From Blasia pusilla (lineage: Eukaryota; Marchantiophyta; Marchantiopsida; Blasiales), in the NCBI GenBank assembly GCA_050084515.1, contig CM114271.1, positions 53,444,001-53,508,000 of the forward strand: a stretch of DNA of 64,000 nucleotides. The letters are read 5' to 3'. Every line of letters starts with the position of its first letter. Position 1 is the first letter of the stretch. Positions 1-10,306 of the stretch are shown in pieces. A model generated the notes under the pieces. That model was given only the letters and a program-made list of their open reading frames with translations, was not told the origin of the DNA and did no database searches. Both the position numbers and the translations under genes were made by a program.

Positions 1-367
1 CTCTTCACGTCAGCGGGCCTCGTCTGGATCAACCTTACAGCGGCGAAGTGGACTCCCCAATCTCCACGACGGGGCAGCAGAGGGGATTCCTGGCAGAGCC
101 CGACCGTGGAAGCAGCAGCAGCCGGAAGCAAGCGTGGTTCTTGTCGTCGTTTGTGTGAGTGATGCGAAGAGTGAGCAACGGAGACACGAGGGCGTTTCGG
201 CAGGGGACTTGGCCAGAAACAGGGGCGGAGGTAGGGTTGGAGAGATCGAGCACAGGGCGTGGTTCTACCTCCCTGTGATCGAGGAGCAGCAGCAGACCCC
301 GAGGCGTCGGCCGAGGGGTTTAGTAGTCGGTACCGAAGCTTGGTGACGCTGGGGGGGTTGGGCAGCC
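1..367 (+). promoter_or_regulatory. 5' leader / promoter-proximal region of ATG13
   Basis: GC-rich, purine-rich sequence with several short overlapping reading frames and no recognisable protein. It leads directly into the ATG13 start codon, whose context (GCAGCC before ATGG) is a good plant initiation context. I infer that most of it is 5' UTR. No TATA box could be assigned with confidence, and the window may begin inside the promoter. Confidence 0.4.
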
Positions 368-3300
368 ATGGGGTCGACTCAGGTGGAGAAGGCCAAAATC
401 GATCAAGTGGTGTCGGAGTTCTTCGCCAAAAGCCTGCACATCATCCTGGATTCTCGAATTCCCTACTTGTCTTCCCAAAATCATCTCGACGAGTCCCACC
501 ATTCTCCGTTGTCTTTCTCCGTGGGCCCGAAATCCCCCAACCGGTGGTTCAACCTGGAAATGGACAATTGTGCAGCTGTGGTGGAGTGCGTGGAACCATG
601 GAAGCGGGGAAGCGGGGAGCCCATGGTCGTAGATGTGTTGCTACAGCAGCCCCTGGGAGGAGGAGATGCTCCTTCTCCTTCGAGCGCAGGGCCCCGATAC
701 GGCAAGGGAGGATCGCCCTGCAGGGGGCAATCCAGCGGAGATTCTTGGAGCGGCGACGGTGAGGGCTGTGCTTCCCCCGGCGGGTTGTGTCGAACTCTTC
801 TGGAGCGATGGGTGGTGCAGTACGTGCCCAGGAAGAAGGTCGGCAATGCTGGAGGTGGGTCGTCCTGCAAGTCACCTGGCGCTGCTGGATTCGGAGACGG
901 ATCTGCTGGGGCTGGGGTTGCAGTGGGAGGAAGCGTTGCGAGTGGAAAGGGGGAGGAGGAGGAGGAGGAGGAGGGGGGGGGAAAGGGGCAGGATGCGGAC
1001 CACCGCTGCCTTACCCTTCCAGTCATGTGGTGGAGGGCCCGGTGGTGTACAAAAGAACAATGATAATGCTAAGGTCTCTCTACTGCACCATGAGAACGCT
1101 GCCTGCCCACCGACTGTTCCGTCTGGTGAACTCTTCGTCCCATAGCCGGAGTTTCAGTCTCTCTTACAGAGTCTCTTCTTGCCCACCACCGCTCTCTGAG
1201 GTTGATGAGGGGGCCATGATCACTTGCAATCTGACCCCCATCGAGACCATGTGGGGACGGATGTGTATATCGGGTGCCTATCGGCATACGACTGCTGTAA
1301 CTGCATTGGAGATCACTCCTCCGATTTTGCCAAGAATCATCTCAGATTACGTGGGTAGTCCAACAACTGATCCACTGAGGAGATTTCCGAGAGTGGGATC
1401 TGTGCCGAGTGGGGGGATATCTGGAAGAAGAGGGGTACATGTGGTTTCCCTTCCATCCTCAGTGCCAAGCTCTCCTTCAGGTCCCGCCTTTGGTCGTCGG
1501 CATAGCTGGAGTAGTGGACATGGAAATGTAAAGATGCAGCTTCCCTCGCCTACCTCTCGCGCTAGTCGGTCCCCTTCTCCCTCCCAGCCTGTTGATTTCA
1601 ACCCTTCTCCCCCCATGGCACCATCTCCACACTCTTCTTCCCCTCTGAACAACCTTCACTTGCATCAATCCCCCAGAACATCCCCATCTCGTCCCTCTTT
1701 CCCTCGACCATTCACATCCCAGCCCTCATCTTTCCACCAGGTGGGGAGTGGAAATCCATCACAACCAATCCCAATTCAACATGGTCAAACGCCTTCCTCT
1801 TCTCCTTCCCCATCTCCTTCTTCCCCATCTCCTTCTCCCCCAACTCCTTCTCACTACAATGGTCATAATCGCAGTGCCCCTGTAAGTATTCCAAGACCCT
1901 CCTCAGCTCGGCCGTATCCGGGTTCAAGTCCCCGCCATTTACTAGCAGAGGGCCCTTCCCAAGTGATAACCAGGAGCCCATACCCTCCTCCTTCTCCAAA
2001 CCGGAATGTAGAAATACCTCGAAACTTGTCTACCAATGCCAGGCTGTGGACAGGGCAGGTGCCAAATATCTTTGTACCAAGTTTAGATGGAAAGGTTACC
2101 CAACGCCTGTCTTTTTCAACTTTGGCTGAGTCGTCACTGCTCGTTTCACCTCCACATCCATATCATCCTAATCAGGTATCAGTGTTTTCCTGGTCGTTGT
2201 TGCTCTGTGGATGTAGCTCAGTAGTTAGACTGATTGCTTAGGACGTTTTCTTGTACTTGAGTACAAATGCATTGTGAGGTTGAGCTTGGCGCAGAGGTGA
2301 AAGTGATTAGCTTTCCTTCTGCAGCATCATTCATCGTGAAGGTGCTTGAGGCTGACTCACTCTTCAATCGGAATTTGCCAGAGATATATTGGGATCAAGT
2401 GCCATTTATTTAAGTCTGGCAAACAGAGGTTCTGTTGGGTCATGTAAGGAAATGCAGGAACAAATCAGGATGAGTTGCTTTTCCCACTCATTGAGCTGCA
2501 CTGTCTCAACTTCTTGTCTTCCGGGTTTCCTTGTCACTAGGTTGTCACTCCATCAGCATGTACCTAGACTGGATACCTTGCTGCTCATTCTTCAATTTAA
2601 TCATGAAGCTGCTGTTCAAGACACTCTTTGACCTTGCTATCTGCATGGACATCCCTGGGACAACTCAAAAAACTGTTCTGTGGTTGGCAGGTTGACGAGA
2701 AAGGAGAAGAAGGTCCTCCTTCTGGTGTGAAAAGGTCTCTTTATGGCCCTCCCCGGCTTCTCACTCTGGGTTCAAGAGGTCTTGGGAAGATTGATAGTAA
2801 CGATGATGGAGACGAAGAAGAATTCTCTTGCCCCTTCGCAGTCGACGATGATGAAGCAGAAGACTATCGGAGCAGGTACGAAACATATCTTCTACGTACC
2901 AAAGTTAGCTTGATGCTTTTCCCTATCAGAGATCCTCTTGCAGCCTCTTTGAGAATTTGGTGAATATGAGGACCCACCAGCATGAGCTCATATCATGCAT
3001 AGTTAATCAGGTTATGTGTGAGCATTACTATGGATAGGGATTGTATATGCATGTCCCTGTGGTAAATGGATATGTGTTAATGGCTGAGAGATACGGTCCC
3101 ATCTGAGCCTGATTGTTAACACTGGTGAGTTGAGAAATTCTTTCCTGAATTGTTCTGATATTTGGCTGCCCTAAGCACTGTAATATTTTGGGGAGGTGCA
3201 GTGTTGATATCAATTCATCGGCTCAAAAGGAGAAGCTCAGGACCTTCTGGAGACGTAGACAACCCAGGTTGTTTAGTTTAGCTGGTCATGTCAGAGAAAT

Positions 3301-3818
3301 CATAAAGTTGGGAATCCATGATCTAACAGAATGGATATGCCTACTGACGGAGATCCTTCGGAATGGTTTACAGGATGGACAGTCCAAGGGTCAGGCAAAC
3401 ATCTGACACTTTTGAAGCAATTGGGCAGGGTCATCATCGCTCACAAGATGCTGCAGTGGGTGCCCTTGTAAGGATTTTAAAGTCAGCTCCACCATTGCGG
3501 CAGTGGAGCGCACCTCCCGGGATTCCAGGATCACCATCCTCACGACCCTCTTTGTTTCCATCTTTGACAGGCCAGGCAGGAATGTTGGGGTTTGGAAAAA
3601 TGAAGAACAGTCCTCCACGGCCCTCAATGACCAAGGCTCGTTCAGGTTCTGGCTCCTTGGTAGGCTCACCTGAATCACCACTGTCACCGGCAGTAAAAAT
3701 ATCTCAGAAAACATCAGGTTTTGCTTTGGAAGAGCTTAGAGGTTACGTTGAGATGAGGGATCATCTACTGAGACAGAGTGGTGGTAAGTTGGCGTCGTCA
3801 CCGGCCAAGCCCATATGA
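368..3818 (+). CDS. ATG13: Autophagy-related protein 13 (ATG13), spliced
   Basis: ATG13 is the regulatory subunit of the ATG1/ULK kinase complex that starts autophagosome formation in the cytosol. The first exon carries the plant ATG13 HORMA hallmarks: VSEFFAKSLHIILDSR (residues about 14-29), RWFNLEMDN, EPMVVDVLL and TLLERWVVQY (about 144-153). The second exon continues the HORMA domain with VVYKRTMIMLRSLY and DYVGSPTTDPLRRFP, then a long Ser/Pro-rich disordered region. Exon 3 (2691-2875) has the acidic SCPFAVDDDEAEDY. Exon 4 (3374-3818) has SQDAAVGALVRILKSAPPLR and the C-terminal LEELRGYVEMRD segment, both typical of plant ATG13. Junctions 2175/2691 (phase 0) and 2875/3374 (phase 2) fit GT/AG rules and keep the frame. 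The reading frame changes between about 840 and 1024, so intron 1 must lie there. An acceptor at 1021-1022 after a pyrimidine tract is likely, but the exact donor is unresolved. The start at 368 gives the conserved N terminus. Confidence 0.92.
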
Positions 3819-5929
3819 ATTGAACAGCATCAGCAATGTTTTGGATGGTCGGGGTGCATGTGGAGAGGCTGGTGTTGGAAGATGTGGAGGAGGAAGATTG
3901 TTGTTTTACTATCAGTGATGGTGTACACAAATAGTTGGGTAGATTTGCAAAAGGGTACTGGTTTTTCTCTAAACAAAGAATGCCAGGAGTTCGCAGAGTT
4001 TAGGGAAAGACACAAGGAGATTGTAAAAGGTTGGAAGAAGTTGTAGCAGCGAGGTGATTGGTCAAGAAGAGTCTACGATGTTGTGTTGTGTTGGTTTGCT
4101 GTAAACCAGACACATAGGCATATTGCAGTAGCTCTGAGCTAATTATTTGGAGGCTCTTACAGTGAGGTCTATGATGTACTGATATAGGTAGTTGAGGGCA
4201 ATTGGTGTAGATTTCTAACTAATTTAGACACTGAACTGAATCAGCATTCAAGGACCCTTTCCCTGCCCATCAGAGGTGGAGTAGTGGAGGTTAGCGTTTG
4301 ATGGCTGGTTTGTAGACCTAACACATTCATTTGCGAAGGAGTGAAGAGGCTCCTGGATTCAACTAGTTCTGCTCCACAGTACTTGTTTGCAAATCAACAG
4401 TAGTTGTCTGTGGAAGTTTGCTCCATGCACATGCAAGTGTGTCATCCACCAAGTAGATTAACTGGTGAGATTGTTTTGGGAGTAATCAGTGGGTTGGTTT
4501 TTGTCCACCAGCAAGTACTCTTGGATGGCACATTCCTGCTGTTTGCATGTCGTGTGTGCAGCATACTCATGTACAGTTACCGGCCATTCCAATTGTAAAT
4601 CTTTGGTGGATTGGTGTAGTTAAGTGGTCAAAATTAGTAGGACTCACCTGGACGGAGCTCGATTTAAAGGTGGAGCAGCTTGTGAAATATGACATGTGAA
4701 AAGGTTTTTTCCTCAGATGTGATGCTTTACCAGCCACAACCACCTTCAGAGCCTAGAATGGTCGCCTTGCCACCTGGTCTTGGATTGTCACTTATTCTTT
4801 GAATGAGCCCTGATCCTGTGGGAAGTGTAGATGAGCAGGAATGGCTATGGATGTGCTGGAGGAGGCATGCATGCTTTTTTCTGAGAACTTCAAGTCTAGA
4901 GCCCTTCTTAATTGTCTTAGCCAGGGCAAGTAGTGGTTCGAGGCACTTGGATCTGTAGACATTGAGCTCTGAAATGATTGATATGGGAGGTAAATGTCTC
5001 TGATTGACGGACATCTCAGGGTTGGTTTCTGTTACGGTTTAATGAGGACTAAGGAAGTCCATTTATGAACTGTTTTCATGTATATATGATGGAAATGTCC
5101 CATCCATTTCTTCTAAAACGAAAAAAAGGGTGTATATATAGATATACATATATTGGGTCAGATGCTAATATTTTTGTGATTGGGCCAGATTTGGTGTTAC
5201 TTTGAGATCTTGTTTACCTGCCAAAACCGAATATGGTTAATGTGTAGCTTTCGGTCAAATGCAGTTGCTGGATAAATGTATCTGTCCACAGTATTTTCAG
5301 CAGGTCTTCTATGCTTCTAAAATGGCACTGGCTGAAGATCTACTCATTTTATTGAACATTTGGATCCGGACTTCCCAAGACATCTGGTGTCAACTGTTTG
5401 GAGTAGTGAGTGGAGCAGCCAGAAGACGAGAGACATCTGTTCCAACAGTCTCACAAGTTATTTGTTCATCAAGGACTTCTGATCAAATAGACCTGTAGGA
5501 AAGGCTGGTTTATGTTGCTTTCCTTTTCGGGTTTTTTTTTCCCATTGCCACTTTGTGTGAGAGGGCTTTTTCCTTATTCTTGCGGTGGTGAGTGTCCCAT
5601 GACTCGAGAGTGTCTGGTCTGATTTACTTTCTCACCCAGCAGAACCTATGATCTGGCTTTTTCTTTCCATGACTCTCGCCGTCACTGAGAAGTTACACTG
5701 ATAGTGAGTATCACAGGGCTTATGCTTCCGACCGTTGGTCAAACGGATTGATGTGCTACCTGCCAGTAGTCCTTTCAGCCAGAGAGCACCCTTTGTTGAC
5801 TCTCTTGAGAGTCCTGTGTTAGTTGGACAACAGTTATTGAGGAAGTGCAACCACCCTTAGTTGATTCTGGAGAGAGTAGTGGTCGTGAGCGACGGAAGTG
5901 TTTCTTGTATGGATAGTGACTCTGGAGAA
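3819..5929 (+). other. 3' UTR of ATG13 and intergenic DNA
   Basis: I see no coding signal here. The first part is T-rich and is probably the ATG13 3' UTR. Short reading frames on both strands lack recognisable motifs. A small AT-rich patch with ATATATA runs lies around 5090-5160. Confidence 0.5.
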
Positions 5930-6600
5930 TGGTGGGCGGTAGCAGCAGCAGCAGTAGTGAGCAAGTGACATGTTTGTGTGTGAAGTCAGCTGGAGAACAC
6001 TGTTTCTGGAGTCTGGAGAGTGTGTTGTGGTAGCAGGACTGGTGACGAAGTGAAGTGCCTCTTGAGGAGTTTCTTCTTGAGTATTCGTTAGCAATACTTC
6101 TCTAGTATTCCCGACAGTAGGTAGCAAGAGGAGTGAGGGAGTGAAGCATTGGCTGTGTGGAGAAGTTTCCAGAGCAAGAAACCATCCATTTTCGACTCTA
6201 GAGGGTGGCCAGTAGCAGCAGCAGTAGTATTAGTGCAAGTGAAGGGCTCAGTGTGAGTTTCTTGAGTTGATACCATCCATTGGTCATCCAGAGTGCGCAG
6301 TAGTAGCAGCAACAGCAGCTGTCGTGAGAAATTGCTCTGGTTCTTGTGTGGAGTAGCGTCACGAGTTAAATACCAGCCCATCTTAATTATGTGATTGTGC
6401 AGTAGTAGTACTAGTCTAGTGAGCAAGTGAAGGTTTCCGTGTCTGGAGGTTTGATGTGAAGGGGTGTCTCCTGGAGAATGAGAGGAGGGTCCGCTAAGCA
6501 TGGTAACCACAAGGGGACCAGTTTTAGGGTGTGTGGAGAGTTGAGCTACAGGCGTGTCTCTTGAAGATCAAGAGGAGGGCATGTGAAGCTTGGGAACCAA
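5930..6600. repeat. Degenerate repeats with CAG/TAG runs
   Basis: Several diverged blocks each contain a run of AGC/AGT triplets followed by a GTGAGCAAGTGAAG-like segment and a CTGGAGAATGAGAGGAGGG-like segment, for example near 5941, 6206, 6300 and 6400. The spacing is irregular (roughly 100-140 bp), which suggests old tandem duplication plus microsatellite expansion. No protein is evident. Confidence 0.45.
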
Positions 6601-7255
6601 AACCGAAGCATGGCCTGGAATTACAAGTGCAAATCCTGAGAAATTGGCCTTACTGTTTCAACGAGATTCTCTCTGAGTGAGCTGGAATCTCCCCCAAGAA
6701 AAGGGATGCGCTTGGACGGAGTCTAAAAGTTTGGAAAGAACTTCAAACCATACATAACTTATGAAAGGACTCTCTTATTCACTTCTCTTAATGTAGGCAC
6801 CTTTGAAGGTCTGTCTAATTTCAGTGCTACGTTGCTAATGGCCCTCTTCCAAACATACCATATTGAGGCATGCGCATAACTTTAGCCTGCCCCACTAAAT
6901 AGGCGATGGAGGTTGAGTGGAGTAAAGTTCCATTCATTGCACAACACTCCATAGGACGTTCCTTTCGCAAACTTTGTTTTCTTACACATCACTTTCTCGC
7001 TACTAGCAACCATGAGAAAGAAGCCTCTTTGTGCAAGTCACTTCCTCGTTCCATAAATATCTGTTAAAAAGAGTTCCTTTGTCTTGTGGGCCAAGTGAGG
7101 TAGACAAACAACAAAGACGACAAGCCATAGAGGTATGGAATCTTGCGATCTTATTCCTTAAGTCGAGAAATACTCATATGCTGATCCTCATGAATGCTTA
7201 AGCCCTTTGGAAAATGTGCCATGCTTAGGTTCCAACTCATTCCTTCTTAGAGGCA

Positions 7256-7441
7256 GAGTCCGGGAGTTTTTTCGCACGAACCGGTACATCGCTGGTGTCG
7301 CATAGTCCGGGTCGTTAAAAGCGGACTTCCTACGGGTTTTCAGATAAGCCCCCCTAATCCTGCAATGGATCAGACAAATCTGATTTTAATCGGCTATGAT
7401 TACTCGTAACCCGGATCTCCCCGATCATTGCTTAGGGGATC
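7256..7441 (+). repeat. Short dispersed repeat, copy 1
   Basis: It shares both ends with 38662-38880. The left end reads CAG-G/A-GTCCGGG followed by AGTTTTTTCG and AACCGGTACAT. The right end reads CGTAACCC followed by TCTCCCCG and CATTGCTT. The middle parts are poorly alike. It has no coding capacity. The size and conserved ends suggest a small non-autonomous transposable element; the class is unknown. Confidence 0.55.
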
Positions 7442-8984
7442 TATACTCTATCCACTGTATTTATATTATGCTTTGTGCATTCATCTCTAATTCATCCACT
7501 ACTCTTTGGAGGCATCCATCAAATTTCGAGCACACTCTCTAATTGGTCGATGCTATCACATTGTCACATTATTTATGGAAGTGGGATGCCATGCCCTCAG
7601 CCTCCTCCCCTTGTTAGATCTTCTCCTGGCCCCATTCAGCCCTCTTCCACATGTCCCACCATCACATGAGGGCTAGATATGGCAAGGAGGGAGATCCAAC
7701 ATGAGTCTTTAGAAAGTCCTCCATTGCAAACGGTAAAGTTTATTGTATTGCAACCGGTAAAGTTTACTCTCAAGATTTTGGACCCACCCTATATTGTGTA
7801 GTGGGATGGAGATGCCTTAAAGTTTTCTTGCCTTAAAGAGTAGTTGCAAGAAGCATGTATGAAGACAAAAAGAGGCACCTCCCTATGAAATGGATCGTGT
7901 ATAAAAATGAAATTCATGGTGCTCTCATTTGTGCAAGTATTTTCCCATTATTTTAGGAGGGCAATCACATCACCTTAAAGTAGATGGAAAGTATAGAGTG
8001 GCAAGAGTATATATCTAGATTTTGTATGGCATAAAACATTTGTCCCCCATCACTCCAACTCACAAATTCGATCCACTTAATCGTGACTCTAAGAAACCTA
8101 TTAAGCAATTATTGTATTTATTCTATGGAGACACTTTCATATTCAATCCCAATCCTTTGAAATTTATAAATTTCTTCATTCTTGAACTAATTCTAATTTT
8201 GGCTCTTCAAAGTGAATCAAACATGAAAGAAACTCAATGGAATATTTTGAAAAGCGTCTATGAAGTTATTTGAGCTCTTTCAAATAAAGGGGGCTTGGAA
8301 TCAAGTATAATCCTTTCACATTTGATTCCTTGCTCCCTTCACGTTTCCACGGCTGACGGTTACTTGGGTATATGCATTCATGCTAGTCAAGAGTAGATTA
8401 ACATGAGCAGATTCACCAAGTGATGATTCCACAGCGAGGTGCCAATGGATCTATGACCCTTTCTTCCATGGCTGCCCAGCTTTGAGTCGGCTAACTACTG
8501 TTGCCTTCAGCGATCTCGGAGCCCCAGCAATATCGACGATCTCGGACTGGCATCCAGATGCAAGCAGAAGTGGAAAACTGATCCTTAAACAATGTCAGGA
8601 CAAGTAGGGCACTCCCATCGATGTCCAAGATTTCGCAGGTAAAGCCATTCACACATTTGCATGCCATGAACTATTCGCAGGTTTGATCCAAGAAAGAAAC
8701 TAAATCTACCTAAGAGTCCGTGATAGGTTTGGAAGGAACAGTCGAACGAAGCACAGATGATTTCTCCAGATGCAGGAGGGGCGATTATTGGGAGTAGAAG
8801 GGTCCTCTCATCCTCTTTGTATTTTCCTTCGTGGTAGACCGCAAGCAGTATATCGGGTGCTTTTCTGCAGATAGGCCTTTTCGAAGACAGATATTATCTG
8901 CCACACATACCGGTTCCATAACGGTCAGCTATAGTCTAACTGCCATGATTTTTTGTCTGAAGGGTTTTCCTAATTTGCACAAAT
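7442..8984. other. AT-rich intergenic DNA without a recognisable gene
   Basis: Short open frames on both strands show no recognisable domain. Around 8640-8690 there is one isolated copy of the CCATTCACACATTTGCATGC unit that forms the minisatellite starting near 9005. Confidence 0.5.
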
Positions 8985-9425
8985 TCCTGCAGCTGTTCAA
9001 GATCCAAACCCAGATACTCAGCGGCCATTCACACATTTGCAGGCTATCAACTCCTGCAAGTGTGTGTGTCCTAGATCCAAACCCAGAAACTCAGCAGCCA
9101 TCCACACATTTCTTACATGCCATAAAACTCTGGCAACTATTCTAGATCCAGACCCAAAACCTCAGCGACCATTCCCACATTTGCATGCCATAAACTCCTG
9201 CAACTATTCTAGATCCAAACCCAAAAACTCAGCGACCATTCCCACATTTGCATGCCATAAACTCCTGCAACAAGCAACCATTCGCTCATTTACATGCCAC
9301 AAACTCCTGCAACTGTTATAGATCCAAACCCAGAAACTCAGAAACCACTCACACGTTGTTTGCATTCCACAAACTCCTGCAACTGTTGCAGATCCAAAGC
9401 CAGAGACTCAGCAACCATTTACACG
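8985..9425. repeat. 67-bp minisatellite upstream of the ethylene receptor
   Basis: About six diverged tandem copies of a unit close to 67 bp. Each contains a CCATTCACACATTTGCATGC-like segment, then CATAAACTCCTGCAACT, then AGATCCAAACCCAGAAACTC. One copy near 9262-9325 is shortened. An apparent open reading frame through the array reflects the repeat and is probably not a gene. Confidence 0.8.
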
Positions 9426-9552
9426 TTCGCGCTTACAACTTCCGAGGTATCCTCCTCCTCTGGATGATCCTGTATAGGACAGTCTGCGCCGGCAAACGGC
9501 AACGGGAAATGGAAACGGCGTCCGTAGCTGCTGCGCACCGGAGTGAGGTGGG

Positions 9553-10175
9553 AGCGTCGGATCTACCATCCGACGGCTGTCAACACAGTTCTTGGTACTT
9601 CCCGGGGTACCGAGATCACGGTAGATTCAGGATTCCTGCGACAGGGACCTCCACCGGAGTAATCCGAATGGCAGTAATGCTCTTACGTGTCGTAGAATCT
9701 CTCTCAACTCACTTGGGAGCGTCCGATGGAAACTCGGACGGCTATCGACAGTTCTTGGAACTCCCCGGTGTCGGACGTCGCGGTAGATCCACGATTCCGT
9801 TGCAGGCAGGGACCACCCGTAGATTCCCGATCGTCGATTATAATCCGACTGCCCGTATGTATGTACGTACGAGTGGTCGATTTCCAGTCGTCATTATAAC
9901 CGACGTCCTCCTGTTACCTTTATGTAATATAGTGGAGTCTACTTGGTAGTACATTTTCGGTCGTCGATTCGAATCCGACGACGTGTGCTGCACTACTGCG
10001 CCGAGATCGTAGTAGATTTCCCAGCGTCGATTCTAATCCGACGACTTGAAATACACCCGACCCGAGACTATGTTCCATAGTAGAGTTCGGACCGTCGATC
10101 TTCATCCGACGGCTTGAAACACCGGGGAGACCGCGTGCATTAGCAGATCCTCCATCCGACGGCCTGTAACCGACT
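9553..10175. promoter_or_regulatory. Array of imperfect palindromes in the receptor's upstream region
   Basis: Eight related blocks start near 9553, 9719, 9829, 9886, 9957, 10021, 10093 and 10145. The best ones read CGTCGAT, a few variable bases, then ATCCGACG, so the arms CGTCGGAT and ATCCGACG mirror each other. The blocks are often followed by GGCTTGAAAC or similar and preceded by GTAGATT. The last five are about 50-75 bp apart. The array ends about 130 bp before the receptor start codon, so it sits in the promoter or 5' UTR. A regulatory role is inference. Confidence 0.6.
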
Positions 10176-10306
10176 CGGGATGACGCGGCTCTCCGCTCTA
10201 CGAGCGGCGGCGGAGCAGTGGGAGACATAGTAACTAACAACAGCCTCACGTGGGGAATTCGGGCAGCGTCGTCTCTGAGACTCTGAGAGCGGAGAGGGAA
10301 GTGAAG

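Noticed and set aside
787-1022. N-terminal extension of the second ATG13 frame (Gly-rich run)
   Set aside because: The Gly run comes from the GGAGGAGG tract, which lies in the inferred intron. The conserved HORMA start is in the other frame.
9037-9949. Long plus-strand frames through 9037-9949
   Set aside because: They run through the minisatellite and the palindrome array; composition follows the repeat unit and no domain is visible.
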